NCBI RefSeq assembly: GCF_003289645.1
Contig: NZ_QLYX01000002.1
Coordinates: forward strand, 558,001 to 622,000
Reading direction: 5' to 3'
DNA length: 64,000 nucleotides
Origin: Actinomadura craniellae
GTDB taxonomy: Bacteria; Actinomycetota; Actinomycetes; Streptosporangiales; Streptosporangiaceae
Under the pieces are notes generated by a model that worked only from the letters and a program-made list of their open reading frames with translations, searched no databases and was not told the origin of the DNA. The translations under genes were made by a program, and so were the position numbers. This document shows, piece by piece, positions 36,988 to 44,126 of this stretch; the stretch's first letter is position 1, and every line of letters begins with the position of its first letter.

Positions 36988-37770
36988 TCACTCCTCGTCA
37001 GGAGCCTCCCGCGCCTCCGGAACGGAGGTCTCCGCCGGAGCCGCCGCCACCGCGGCCTCCCCGCCGGCACCACCGCCCAGATAGGCCGCCCGCACCTCCG
37101 GGTCGTCCAGCAGCGCGTGCGCCTGCGCCGACTTCACCACATGACCGGTCTCCAGGACGTACGCCCGGTTCGCGATCTGCAGCGCCTGCTGCGCGTTCTG
37201 CTCCACCAGCAGCACCGTCGTGCCCCGGCGGTTGATCTCCACGATGATCGAGAAGATCTGCTGGACGAGCTTGGGCGCCAACCCCATCGACGGCTCGTCG
37301 AGCAGCAGCACCTTCGGCCGGGCCATCAGCGCCCGCCCGATCGCCAGCATCTGCTGCTCACCGCCCGACATCGTCCCCCCGGCCTGCGTCTTACGCTCGG
37401 CCAGCCGCGGGAACAGCTCGTACACCTCCGCCAGTTCCTTGGACAGGTCCCCGCTCCGGGCGTACGCGCCCATGTACAGGTTGTCCTCGACCGTCATGCC
37501 AGGGAAGATCCCCCGGCCCTCCGGCGACTGGCCGATCCCCACGAGCACCCGCTTGTGCCCCGGCATCCGGCTGATGTCGTCGCCGTTGAAACGCACCCGG
37601 CCCGACGTCAGCGGCCGCAGCCCGGAGATCGTCTTCAGCGTCGTCGTCTTGCCCGCGCCATTGGCGCCGATCAGCGTGACGATCTCGCCCTCGTCGACCT
37701 CCAGCGTGATGCCCTTGAGCGCAGCAATCTTCCCGTAGTGGACGTGGATGTCCTGAATCTCAAGAAGCAT
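36988..37770 (-). CDS. livF: Branched-chain amino acid ABC transporter ATPase
   Basis: 260 residues, ATG 37770. Walker A GANGAGKTTTLKTISG (near residue 37), Q-loop GIGQSPEGRGIFPGMTVEDNL (with the LivF-type PEGR), signature TMSGGEQQMLAIGRAL and Walker B KVLLLDEPSMGLAP. LivF and LivG form the ATPase pair of HAAT transporters. The C-terminus has an extra Ala/Glu-rich tail (AGGEAAVAAAPAETSV). Overlaps the livG end by 11 bp, last gene of livKHMGF. Confidence 0.94.
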   Translation of the reverse strand: MLLEIQDIHVHYGKIAALKGITLEVDEGEIVTLIGANGAGKTTTLKTISGLRPLTSGRVRFNGDDISRMPGHKRVLVGIGQSPEGRGIFPGMTVEDNLYMGAYARSGDLSKELAEVYELFPRLAERKTQAGGTMSGGEQQMLAIGRALMARPKVLLLDEPSMGLAPKLVQQIFSIIVEINRRGTTVLLVEQNAQQALQIANRAYVLETGHVVKSAQAHALLDDPEVRAAYLGGGAGGEAAVAAAPAETSVPEAREAPDEE

Positions 37771-38611
37771 CGGCCGGAGCCCCCAAATACGCCTCGATGA
37801 CCCGCGGGTCGTTCTGCACCTCCGCCGGCAGCCCTTCGGCGATCTTCTGACCGAAGTCGATCACCGCCACCCGGTCGCTGATGCCCATCACCAGGCTCAT
37901 GTCGTGCTCGATCAGCAGCACCGTGCGACCCGAGTCCCGGATCTTCCCGATCAGCTCGCTCAGGGACTCCTTCTCCGACGGGTTCATGCCCGCCGCCGGC
38001 TCGTCCAGCAGCAACAGCCGCGGATCGGTGGCCAGCGCCCGGGCGATCTCCAGCCGACGCTGGTCACCGTAGGGCAGGTTCTTGGCCATCTCCTCCTGCC
38101 GCTGCCCGACACCGACGAAGTCCAGCAGCTCCCGCGCCTGCTCCCGGCCCTCGCGCTCCTCGCGCCGGTGCCACGGCAACCCCAGGGCCGCCCCGACGAA
38201 ACCGGTGCGGTGATGCGCGTCCGCGCCCACCATGACGTTCTCCAACGCCGTCATGTTGTGGAACAGCCGGACGTTCTGGAACGTGCGGGCCACGCCCAGC
38301 TTCGTCACCTGGAACCGCTTGCGGCCGCTGATCCGCAGCATGCCGGGCGACTCACCGCCGGACCCCCCGGGCAGGCCGAACGGCCGCCCGGCGGACTTGG
38401 CGAGGCCGAACACCACCTCACCCTGGGTCGGCTTGTACACCCCGGTGATCACGTTGAACACCGTGGTCTTCCCGGCCCCGTTCGGCCCGATCAGGGCGAA
38501 GATCTCGCCCTCCCGGAGCGCCAGGTCCAGGCCGTTGATCGCGACCACGCCGCCGAACCGCATCGTGATACCGCGCAGTTCCAGCGCGGACACGGGCTTC
38601 TCGTCGCTCAC
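37760..38611 (-). CDS. livG: Branched-chain amino acid ABC transporter ATPase
   Basis: 283 residues from GTG 38611, overlapping the livM stop (GTGA). Walker A GPNGAGKTTVFNVITG, then a LivG-type long insertion (about 60-95) that includes KRFQVTKLGVARTFQNVRLF, NLPYGDQRRLEIARAL as the degenerate C-loop (LPYGDQR instead of LSGGQ, normal for LivG) and Walker B RLLLLDEPAAGMNPSE. It energises uptake together with LivF. Confidence 0.94.
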   Translation of the reverse strand: MSDEKPVSALELRGITMRFGGVVAINGLDLALREGEIFALIGPNGAGKTTVFNVITGVYKPTQGEVVFGLAKSAGRPFGLPGGSGGESPGMLRISGRKRFQVTKLGVARTFQNVRLFHNMTALENVMVGADAHHRTGFVGAALGLPWHRREEREGREQARELLDFVGVGQRQEEMAKNLPYGDQRRLEIARALATDPRLLLLDEPAAGMNPSEKESLSELIGKIRDSGRTVLLIEHDMSLVMGISDRVAVIDFGQKIAEGLPAEVQNDPRVIEAYLGAPADAS

Positions 38612-39843
38612 TTGCCCACCTCCGCGGTCTCCGGCCGGTCGTCCGGCGTGTCATCCGGGGCATCGCCCAGCGCCTCGTCCGCGACGCTCGGCGTCGGACC
38701 GCCGACCTCGGCGCCCAGGCTGCCCATGCCGCCCGTGCCCTCCGCCAGCTCGGCCTTACGCCGCCGCGACGGCAGCAGGCCCTCCGGCCGCAGCGCCATC
38801 ATCAGCACCAGCGCACCACCGAACACCAGGATCCGGTAGTCCTGCAGGCCCCGGAAACGCTCCGGCAGCCACGCGATCAGGAACGCGCCCAAGATGACCC
38901 CGGGCAGGTTGCCCGAACCACCCAGCACCACCGCCGCCAGAATGATCGCCGACACGATGAACGGGAAGTTCGCCGGAATGATCGACGTCGCCTGGGCGCC
39001 GTACAACACCCCGGCCGCACCACCGATCGACGCGCCGATCGCGAACGCCGCCAGCTTGAACTTGAACGTCGGCACGCCCATCAGCTCGGCCGCGTCCTCG
39101 TCCTCCCGGATCGACGCCCACGCCCGGCCCACCCGGCTGCTCTCCAGCCGCTTCACGAAGATGATCACGATGATGATCGTGATCAGCATCAGGTAGTAGT
39201 ACGGGCGCATGTCCAGAGCCCCGTACTTGAGCGGCGCCATCCCGCCCAGACCCAGCGAAGTGAGCGGCTCCACATCCGGGAACTCCCACTCCGACAGCGT
39301 CGGCGGGTGCGGAATCCCCGAAATCCCGTTCGGCCCACCGATCGAATCGGTGTTCCGCGCGGTGATCCGGATGATCTCACCGAAGCCCAACGTCACGATC
39401 GCCAGGTAGTCACCCCGCAACCGCAGCGTCGGCGCCCCCAGGATCACCCCCGACAAGGCCGCCAGGAAGATCCCGACCGGCAGGACCTCCCAGAAGTTCC
39501 AGCCGTGCATCTTGCCGAGGATCGCCATCGTGTACGCGCCGATCGCGAAGAACGCCACGTACCCCAGGTCCAGCAGACCCGCCTGCCCGACCACCACGTT
39601 CAACCCGATCGCCAGCAGGATGTACCCGCCGATCGGGAAGAACAGCAACGTCGTCCAGTCGCTGTGCGGCGACATCACGTTACCCACCGTCTCCGACGGC
39701 AGGATCACCGCACCGATGATCAGCAGGATGTAGACAGCCCACCGGGCCGCGCCCGGAGCGTGCGCCCAGCGATCCCGGACCACCTCCAGGCCATCCGAGA
39801 CACCCTTGAGCGGATTCCTGTTACTCGAAACCTTTGTGTTCAT
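38608..39843 (-). CDS. livM: Branched-chain amino acid ABC transporter permease
   Basis: 411 residues; the ATG overlaps the livH stop. A non-hydrophobic N-terminal stretch precedes about ten membrane helices, including IGLNVVVGQAGLLDLGYVAFFAIGAY, the hallmark of LivM. The EAA-like loop SSRVGRAWASIREDEDAAELMGV precedes the helix FKLAAFAIGASIGGAAGVLYG. The C-terminal tail (about 50 residues, Glu/Asp/Pro-rich) is longer than in enteric LivM and cytoplasmic. Pairs with LivH. Confidence 0.94.
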   Translation of the reverse strand: MNTKVSSNRNPLKGVSDGLEVVRDRWAHAPGAARWAVYILLIIGAVILPSETVGNVMSPHSDWTTLLFFPIGGYILLAIGLNVVVGQAGLLDLGYVAFFAIGAYTMAILGKMHGWNFWEVLPVGIFLAALSGVILGAPTLRLRGDYLAIVTLGFGEIIRITARNTDSIGGPNGISGIPHPPTLSEWEFPDVEPLTSLGLGGMAPLKYGALDMRPYYYLMLITIIIVIIFVKRLESSRVGRAWASIREDEDAAELMGVPTFKFKLAAFAIGASIGGAAGVLYGAQATSIIPANFPFIVSAIILAAVVLGGSGNLPGVILGAFLIAWLPERFRGLQDYRILVFGGALVLMMALRPEGLLPSRRRKAELAEGTGGMGSLGAEVGGPTPSVADEALGDAPDDTPDDRPETAEVGK

Positions 39844-40811
39844 GCGCGCGCCTGCTGGAGAGACTCACCGAGGATTCCGGTGGGACGGAACATCAGGACC
39901 AGGACCAGAACCGAGAACGCGATGACATCCCGCCACTCGGAGCCGAACGCCGCCGAACCGTACATCTCGATCAGGCCGAGCACCATGCCGCCCGCCAGGG
40001 CGCCCCGCAGGTTCCCGATACCGCCCAGCACCGCGGCGGTGAACGCCTTGATGCCCAGCAGGAAGCCCACGAAGTACTCGGTCTCCTCGAACCGCATCAG
40101 GTACAGGGCCGCGGCCACACCCGCCATCGCCCCACCCAGCATGAACGTCGCCGTCACGATCCGGTCGATGTTGACCCCCATCAACACCGCCGTCTCCGGA
40201 TCCTGCGCCGTCGCCCGGATCCCCCGGCCCAGCTTCGTCCGGTTCACGAACATGTCCAGCGCCACCATCATCAGGATCGCCCCGACGAAGATGATCAGCT
40301 TGTCGCTACGGATGTCGATCGGACCGATCGAGAACAGGTTCACCGGCTCCACGAAGTCCGCCGACTGCACCGGCAGCCGACCGCCCTCCTTCGGCCGGTC
40401 GAACATCCACGGAATCACCACCAGGGCGAACAGCTGCTGCAAGAACAGCGAAGCACCGATCGCCGAGATGAGCGCCGCCAACCGCGACGCCCCGCGCCGC
40501 CGCAACGGCCGGTACGCCACGAACTCCAGCGCCACGGCGGTACCGCCCGACACCAGCCCCGCCACTAGGGCCAGCAGCAGAACGAACGCGATCAACGGCA
40601 CCGTGCCCAGCGGGGAGGTGATCCCCGTGAGCTCCACCGTCAGTAGCGCCGCGAACGTACCGATCATGAACACTTCGGAATGCGCGAAGTTGATGAGTCG
40701 CAGCACGCCGTACACCATCGTGTACCCGAGTGCGACAAGCGAATAGATTGCGCCCAGCGACAGACCATCGACGGTCGCGGGCCAGAACTGATTCAGAAAA
40801 CTATCAAGCAC
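39840..40811 (-). CDS. livH: Branched-chain amino acid ABC transporter permease
   Basis: 323 residues if started at GTG 40811 (VLDSFLNQFWPATVDGLSLG), with GAAGGCG ten bases before; a longer start exists but adds a charged segment inside the intercistronic hairpin. Motifs: GAIYSLVALGYTMVYGVLRLINFAHSE in pieces, the conserved LivH opening, and TKLGRGIRATAQDPETAVLMGVNIDR, the EAA-like coupling loop. Eight to nine helices are expected. The start lies 102 bp after livK. Confidence 0.93.
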   Translation of the reverse strand: MLDSFLNQFWPATVDGLSLGAIYSLVALGYTMVYGVLRLINFAHSEVFMIGTFAALLTVELTGITSPLGTVPLIAFVLLLALVAGLVSGGTAVALEFVAYRPLRRRGASRLAALISAIGASLFLQQLFALVVIPWMFDRPKEGGRLPVQSADFVEPVNLFSIGPIDIRSDKLIIFVGAILMMVALDMFVNRTKLGRGIRATAQDPETAVLMGVNIDRIVTATFMLGGAMAGVAAALYLMRFEETEYFVGFLLGIKAFTAAVLGGIGNLRGALAGGMVLGLIEMYGSAAFGSEWRDVIAFSVLVLVLMFRPTGILGESLQQARA

Positions 40812-40831
40812 GTATCGGTCGCCTTCGTCGA

Positions 40832-40863
40832 AGGGGCGGGAGCGCCGCAACACTCCCGCCCCT
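40832..40863 (-). promoter_or_regulatory. Intercistronic hairpin between livK and livH
   Basis: Perfect 11-bp stem AGGGGCGGGAG / CTCCCGCCCCT with a 10-base loop, 51 bases past the livK stop and 21 before the livH start. No U-tract. Such stems often stabilise the upstream message or partly terminate, giving more binding protein than permease. Confidence 0.65.
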
Positions 40864-40913
40864 GCGTCTCTCCTGACATCACCCGCCGCTACCTTGAGGC
40901 GGGCAACGGAGTA

Positions 40914-42107
40914 CTAACCCTCGACCTTCGCGGTCTTGGAGCTGCCCAGCAGCGGCAGCGCCTGCCCCTTGGCCTGGTAGATGTAGACGTCCGTCGCAGT
41001 CGGCTCACCATTCGGGCCGAACTTGATCTGCTTCGAGACACCCGGGACATCGACCGTCTTGAGGAACTCGTTGATCTTCTCCGCCGTGGTGTTACCGGCC
41101 TTGATCGCCTCGATGAAGGCCGTCGCCGCGTCGTAACCCTCAGCCGAGTAGATCGCCGTGTCCGCGTTGAACTTCTTCTTGTACGCGTCAGAGAAGGTCT
41201 TGCTCTTCGGACCCGCAGTACCCGTCGGGTCGATCAGGCAGGCGCAGCCCACCAGCGAACCCTCGGCGTTCGTCCCACCCGCGCCCTTGATCAGACCCGG
41301 GTCCAGCGAACCGTCCGCCGACAGGAACCGCGCGTCGACACCCGCCTCACGCAGCTGCTTGATCAGCTTGCCGCCCTCGGCGTAGTACCCGCCGAAGAAG
41401 ATCGCGTCCGGGTCGAACGCCTTCGCCTTGTTCACCGTCGCCGCGTAGTCCGACGCCTCAGGGTCGATCGACTCGGTCTCCACCCGCGCACCGGCGTTCT
41501 TCACCGTCTGCGCCAGCTTCTCCGCCAGCGGCTTGCCGTACTCGGAGTTGTCGTTGATGACGAAGACCTTCTTGGCCTTCAGCGTCGCCCCGATGAACTC
41601 ACCGATGCCCGACCCCTGAACATCGTCGTCCGCGACGATCCGGTGCCAGTACTTCCAGTTGTTGTCACCGAGCTTCACGTTCGTCGCCGACGGCGACACA
41701 CTCGGGATCTTGCCCTCTTCGAGGACCGGCGCGACCTGCTGCGACTCACCCGAGAACGCCGGGCCGATCAGGCCGACGATCTTGTCCTTCGTGATCGCGT
41801 TCTTCGCCAGCGGCACCGCCTGCTCGCCCTTGCCCTGGCTGTCGTAGGTCTTGAGAACGATCTTGACCTTGGGGTTCGTCGCGTTGTACTCGTCGATCGC
41901 CATCTGAGCGCCCTTGCTGGGCGGAATGACGATCCCGGAGTTCTCCCCGGTCAGGTCGCCCATGAAGCCGATCGTGACGCTGTCGCCGCCGCCGGCACCG
42001 CCGTCGTCGCCACCGCACGCGGACGCGCCGAGCGCAAGCACCGCGCTCAGCGCCACAGCGCCGGTAACCCTCATCATGTTGCGCCGCAAGGTGCCCAACC
42101 TTTCCAT
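40914..42107 (-). CDS. livK: Branched-chain amino acid (or amide) ABC transporter substrate-binding lipoprotein
   Basis: 397 residues. The signal MERLGTLRRNMMRVTG...LGASAC ends in an ASAC lipobox (Cys31). The mature type-I periplasmic binding fold shows TIGFMGDLTGENSG, MAIDEYNATNPKVKIVLKTYDSQG, VGLIGPAFSGESQQVAPVLEEG and IPSVSPSATNVKLG, all characteristic of HAAT-family binding proteins. Ligand could be leucine, isoleucine, valine, urea or short amides. It begins the livKHMGF operon; GlnR-like repeats lie 140-165 bp upstream. Confidence 0.93.
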   Translation of the reverse strand: MERLGTLRRNMMRVTGAVALSAVLALGASACGGDDGGAGGGDSVTIGFMGDLTGENSGIVIPPSKGAQMAIDEYNATNPKVKIVLKTYDSQGKGEQAVPLAKNAITKDKIVGLIGPAFSGESQQVAPVLEEGKIPSVSPSATNVKLGDNNWKYWHRIVADDDVQGSGIGEFIGATLKAKKVFVINDNSEYGKPLAEKLAQTVKNAGARVETESIDPEASDYAATVNKAKAFDPDAIFFGGYYAEGGKLIKQLREAGVDARFLSADGSLDPGLIKGAGGTNAEGSLVGCACLIDPTGTAGPKSKTFSDAYKKKFNADTAIYSAEGYDAATAFIEAIKAGNTTAEKINEFLKTVDVPGVSKQIKFGPNGEPTATDVYIYQAKGQALPLLGSSKTAKVEG

Positions 42108-42243
42108 CCTGATCCGTTGGGATCGGGTACGAGTGACGATCCCCAGGGGACGGAACTCGCGCGGTAGCGCGAAAACCGGTCACGGGGACCCAGTCCGTAG
42201 TACACCGATCATTGCGCCTAGATCGGCACCCCAGAGCAGAAGG

Positions 42244-42270
42244 GTTACTGCTTCGTTACTGCTCCGTAGC
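42244..42270 (-). promoter_or_regulatory. Candidate GlnR-type operator upstream of livK
   Basis: On the plus strand GTTAC occurs at 42244-42248 and 42255-42259 and GTAGC at 42266-42270, an 11-bp spacing (GTnAC-n6-GTnAC-n6-). Actinobacterial GlnR boxes have the same geometry (gTnAC-n6-GaAAC). A further pair, GTAAC at 42309-42313 and 42324-42328, lies upstream. Nitrogen control of the operon is inferred. Confidence 0.5.
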
Positions 42271-42393
42271 CAGATCAGACCCGCGAATTAAAACCGGATT
42301 CACCATCCGTAACCTGCGGTGACGTAACGACGATCACCCCTCGGGCACCCGAAAACCCCCCGAACCCCGATCACTCTCCGTAGACCACCCGGC

Positions 42394-42993
42394 TCACTCC
42401 CCCGGGCGCTCGGAACCCCCCGCCAGAACCGCCTCCGCCACCGCACGCATCGTCATCCGCCGATCCATCGACGTCTTCTGGATCCACCGGAACGCCTCCG
42501 GCTCCGTCCACCCGTGCGCCACCTGCAGCAGACCCTTGGCCCGATCCACCACCTTGCGCGTCTCCAACCGCTCCTGCAAGGTGCCGACCTCGGCCTCCAG
42601 CGCCCTGATCTCCTGGAAGCGGTACACCGCCATCTCGATCGCCGGCACCAGATCGGCCTTCGTGAACGGCTTCACCAGGTACGCCATCGCACCCGCCTCG
42701 GTCGCCCGCCGCACCAGCTCCCGCTGCGAGAACGCCGTCAGGATCACGATCGGGGCCACCCGCTCCGCCGAGAGCCGCTCCGCCGCCGAGATACCGTCCA
42801 GGACCGGCATCTTGACGTCGAGGATCACCAGATCGGGCCGGAGCTCGGTGGCCAGCTTGACCGCGGTCTCACCGTCCCCCGCCTCCCCCACGACGGCGTA
42901 ACCGTCCTCTTCCAGCATCTCCTTGAGGTCCAGGCGGATCAAAGCCTCGTCCTCAGCGATCACTACTCGTCGAGCGCTCTCCGTCACGCGCAC
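42394..42993 (-). CDS. ANTAR-domain response regulator (PdtaR-like)
   Basis: 199 residues from GTG 42993 (VRVTESARRVVIAEDEALIRLD); GTG 42987 is an alternative. The receiver domain has the acidic pocket AEDE, phospho-acceptor Asp in LVILDVKMPVLDG, the Thr in VILTAFSQ and Lys in YLVKPFTKADL. A short coiled coil (ALEAEVGTLQERLETRKVVDRAKGLL) leads into the ANTAR RNA-binding domain (MTEPEA-like WTEPEAFRWIQKTSMDRRMTM). These regulators bind two-hairpin RNA and prevent termination. The partner kinase is not in the window. It is divergent from the tRNA gene. Confidence 0.92.
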   Translation of the reverse strand: MRVTESARRVVIAEDEALIRLDLKEMLEEDGYAVVGEAGDGETAVKLATELRPDLVILDVKMPVLDGISAAERLSAERVAPIVILTAFSQRELVRRATEAGAMAYLVKPFTKADLVPAIEMAVYRFQEIRALEAEVGTLQERLETRKVVDRAKGLLQVAHGWTEPEAFRWIQKTSMDRRMTMRAVAEAVLAGGSERPGE

Positions 42994-43036
42994 GAGACTA
43001 CCGGGACCCGGTAAGCTAGGACTCTCCAGGTGGACC

Positions 43037-43064
43037 TTGTCCAACTTCTACTGGTCAATAATCG
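43037..43064 (+). promoter_or_regulatory. Candidate tRNA promoter
   Basis: TTGTCC (43037-43042), a 16-bp gap and TAATCG (43059-43064), giving a start about 17 bases before the tRNA 5' end. The stretch is markedly AT-rich compared with surroundings. Confidence 0.4.
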
Positions 43065-43087
43065 AATATCTGGTTCATCCCGAAGAT

Positions 43088-43163
43088 GCCCCGGTAGCCC
43101 AATCGGCAGACAGGCAGCACCCTCAAAAGGTGAACAGTGTGGGTTCGAGTCCCACCCGGGGCA
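43088..43163 (+). tRNA. tRNA-Leu (anticodon CAA), short variable loop
   Basis: 76 bases. Acceptor stem GCCCCGG/CCGGGGC with discriminator A; TA at 8-9; D arm GCC...GGC with a loop of 13; anticodon stem GCACC/GGTGA around loop CTCAAAA, giving anticodon CAA (codon UUG); variable loop only ACAGT; T arm GTGGG-TTCGAGT-CCCAC. CCA is not encoded. The top anticodon pair would be G-A, a mismatch. Bacterial tRNA-Leu normally has a long variable arm, which this one lacks, although I recall similar Leu(CAA) annotations in actinomycetes. A terminator follows directly. Confidence 0.85.
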
Positions 43164-43170
43164 CTCTGTA

Positions 43171-43199
43171 ACCGCCACTCCACGTTGAGTGGCGGTTTT
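43171..43199 (+). terminator. Intrinsic terminator of the tRNA
   Basis: Perfect 10-bp stem ACCGCCACTC/GAGTGGCGGT (43171-43180, 43187-43196), loop CACGTT, followed by TTTT-like run ending at 43199. One of the few T-tailed terminators in the window. Confidence 0.85.
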
Positions 43200-43226
43200 G
43201 TCGTACCCGGGCGAGATACTCGACGC

Positions 43227-43997
43227 ATGTACCCCCAAGAAACCGTGGAACGAGCTCTTCGTCTCGCGAGCCAAGGTGTTCCCGACCACGAGAACGCTTA
43301 TATCTGTGGCGTCTCAGTGAGCGCCATCCGCAAATGGCGACGAGGTGAACGACGCAATCCTGAGCACGAAGATCAACGCAATAAGAGCACCTGCCCACGC
43401 TGCGACAGCCGCGAACTGGACGCTCCCCGCTACGCCTACCTGTTAGGCCTCTATCTCGGCGACGGACACATCGCTCGTACACATCGGGCAGATGTTTACC
43501 GACTAGAGATCGCCTGCTGTGACGACTGGCCAGGCCTCATGGACATGACAGAGCAAGCGATATCCGCCGTCATGCCAGGCCTTAAAGTGGGACGTCGCCG
43601 CAGTACCGGATGCACGAATGTGGGCGCGTACTCAAAGCACTGGCCTTGTGTGCTCCCCCAACATGGGCCAGGAAAGAAGCACGCCCGGAAGATCGAAATC
43701 GTTCCCTGGCAGCAGCCGATCGTCAACGAGCATCGTGCTGAATTGGTACGGGGGCTGATTCATTCGGATGGGTGCCGGGTGACCAACCGGGTAAGGCGGC
43801 CCTGCAAGGACGGAGACCGCTGGTACGAGTACCCGCGCTACTTCTTCACCAACGCATCAGACGATATCCGACAAATATTCACCGATTCGCTCGATGAACT
43901 GGGCATCGCCTGGAAGCGATCCAACGCCCGTAACATCTCGGTGGCGCGGAAGGACGCGGTGGCGCGGTTGGACGGTTTCGTGGGGCCGAAGTACTGA
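43227..43997 (+). CDS. LAGLIDADG homing-endonuclease-like protein with N-terminal HTH
   Basis: 256 residues from ATG 43227. An N-terminal helix-turn-helix (ETVERALRLASQGVPD...VSVSAIRKWRRG) is followed by a zinc-finger-like CPRCDS and two LAGLIDADG-type helices: YLLGLYLGDGHI and LVRGLIHSDGCRV, each with the metal-binding Asp. Between them lie the DNA-binding beta segments. Such free-standing genes sit beside tRNA genes in other actinobacteria (from memory). It starts 64 bp past the tRNA. Its composition is visibly less GC-rich than the neighbours, a sign of transfer. Nuclease activity is not proven; it could be a regulator. Confidence 0.85.
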   Translation: MYPQETVERALRLASQGVPDHENAYICGVSVSAIRKWRRGERRNPEHEDQRNKSTCPRCDSRELDAPRYAYLLGLYLGDGHIARTHRADVYRLEIACCDDWPGLMDMTEQAISAVMPGLKVGRRRSTGCTNVGAYSKHWPCVLPQHGPGKKHARKIEIVPWQQPIVNEHRAELVRGLIHSDGCRVTNRVRRPCKDGDRWYEYPRYFFTNASDDIRQIFTDSLDELGIAWKRSNARNISVARKDAVARLDGFVGPKY

Positions 43998-44006
43998 GCC
44001 GTCGTC

Positions 44007-44051
44007 GAGGCGGGTGCGCGGTGGCAGGGCGCTCCACCGCGTACCCGCCTC
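44007..44051. terminator. Terminator between the LAGLIDADG gene and pyk
   Basis: 18-bp stem (44007-44024 with 44034-44051, one G-U pair) around a 9-base loop CAGGGCGCT, located 9 bases after the LAGLIDADG-gene stop and about 75 past the pyk stop. Convergent genes, so it may serve both. Confidence 0.75.
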
Positions 44052-44126
44052 TTCGGTCCCGGGCTCCCGGCGCGGCCGGTCGCGGGCGCGGTCGTGCGAC
44101 CGCGGGGGTCCGGGGTGTCTGGCAGG

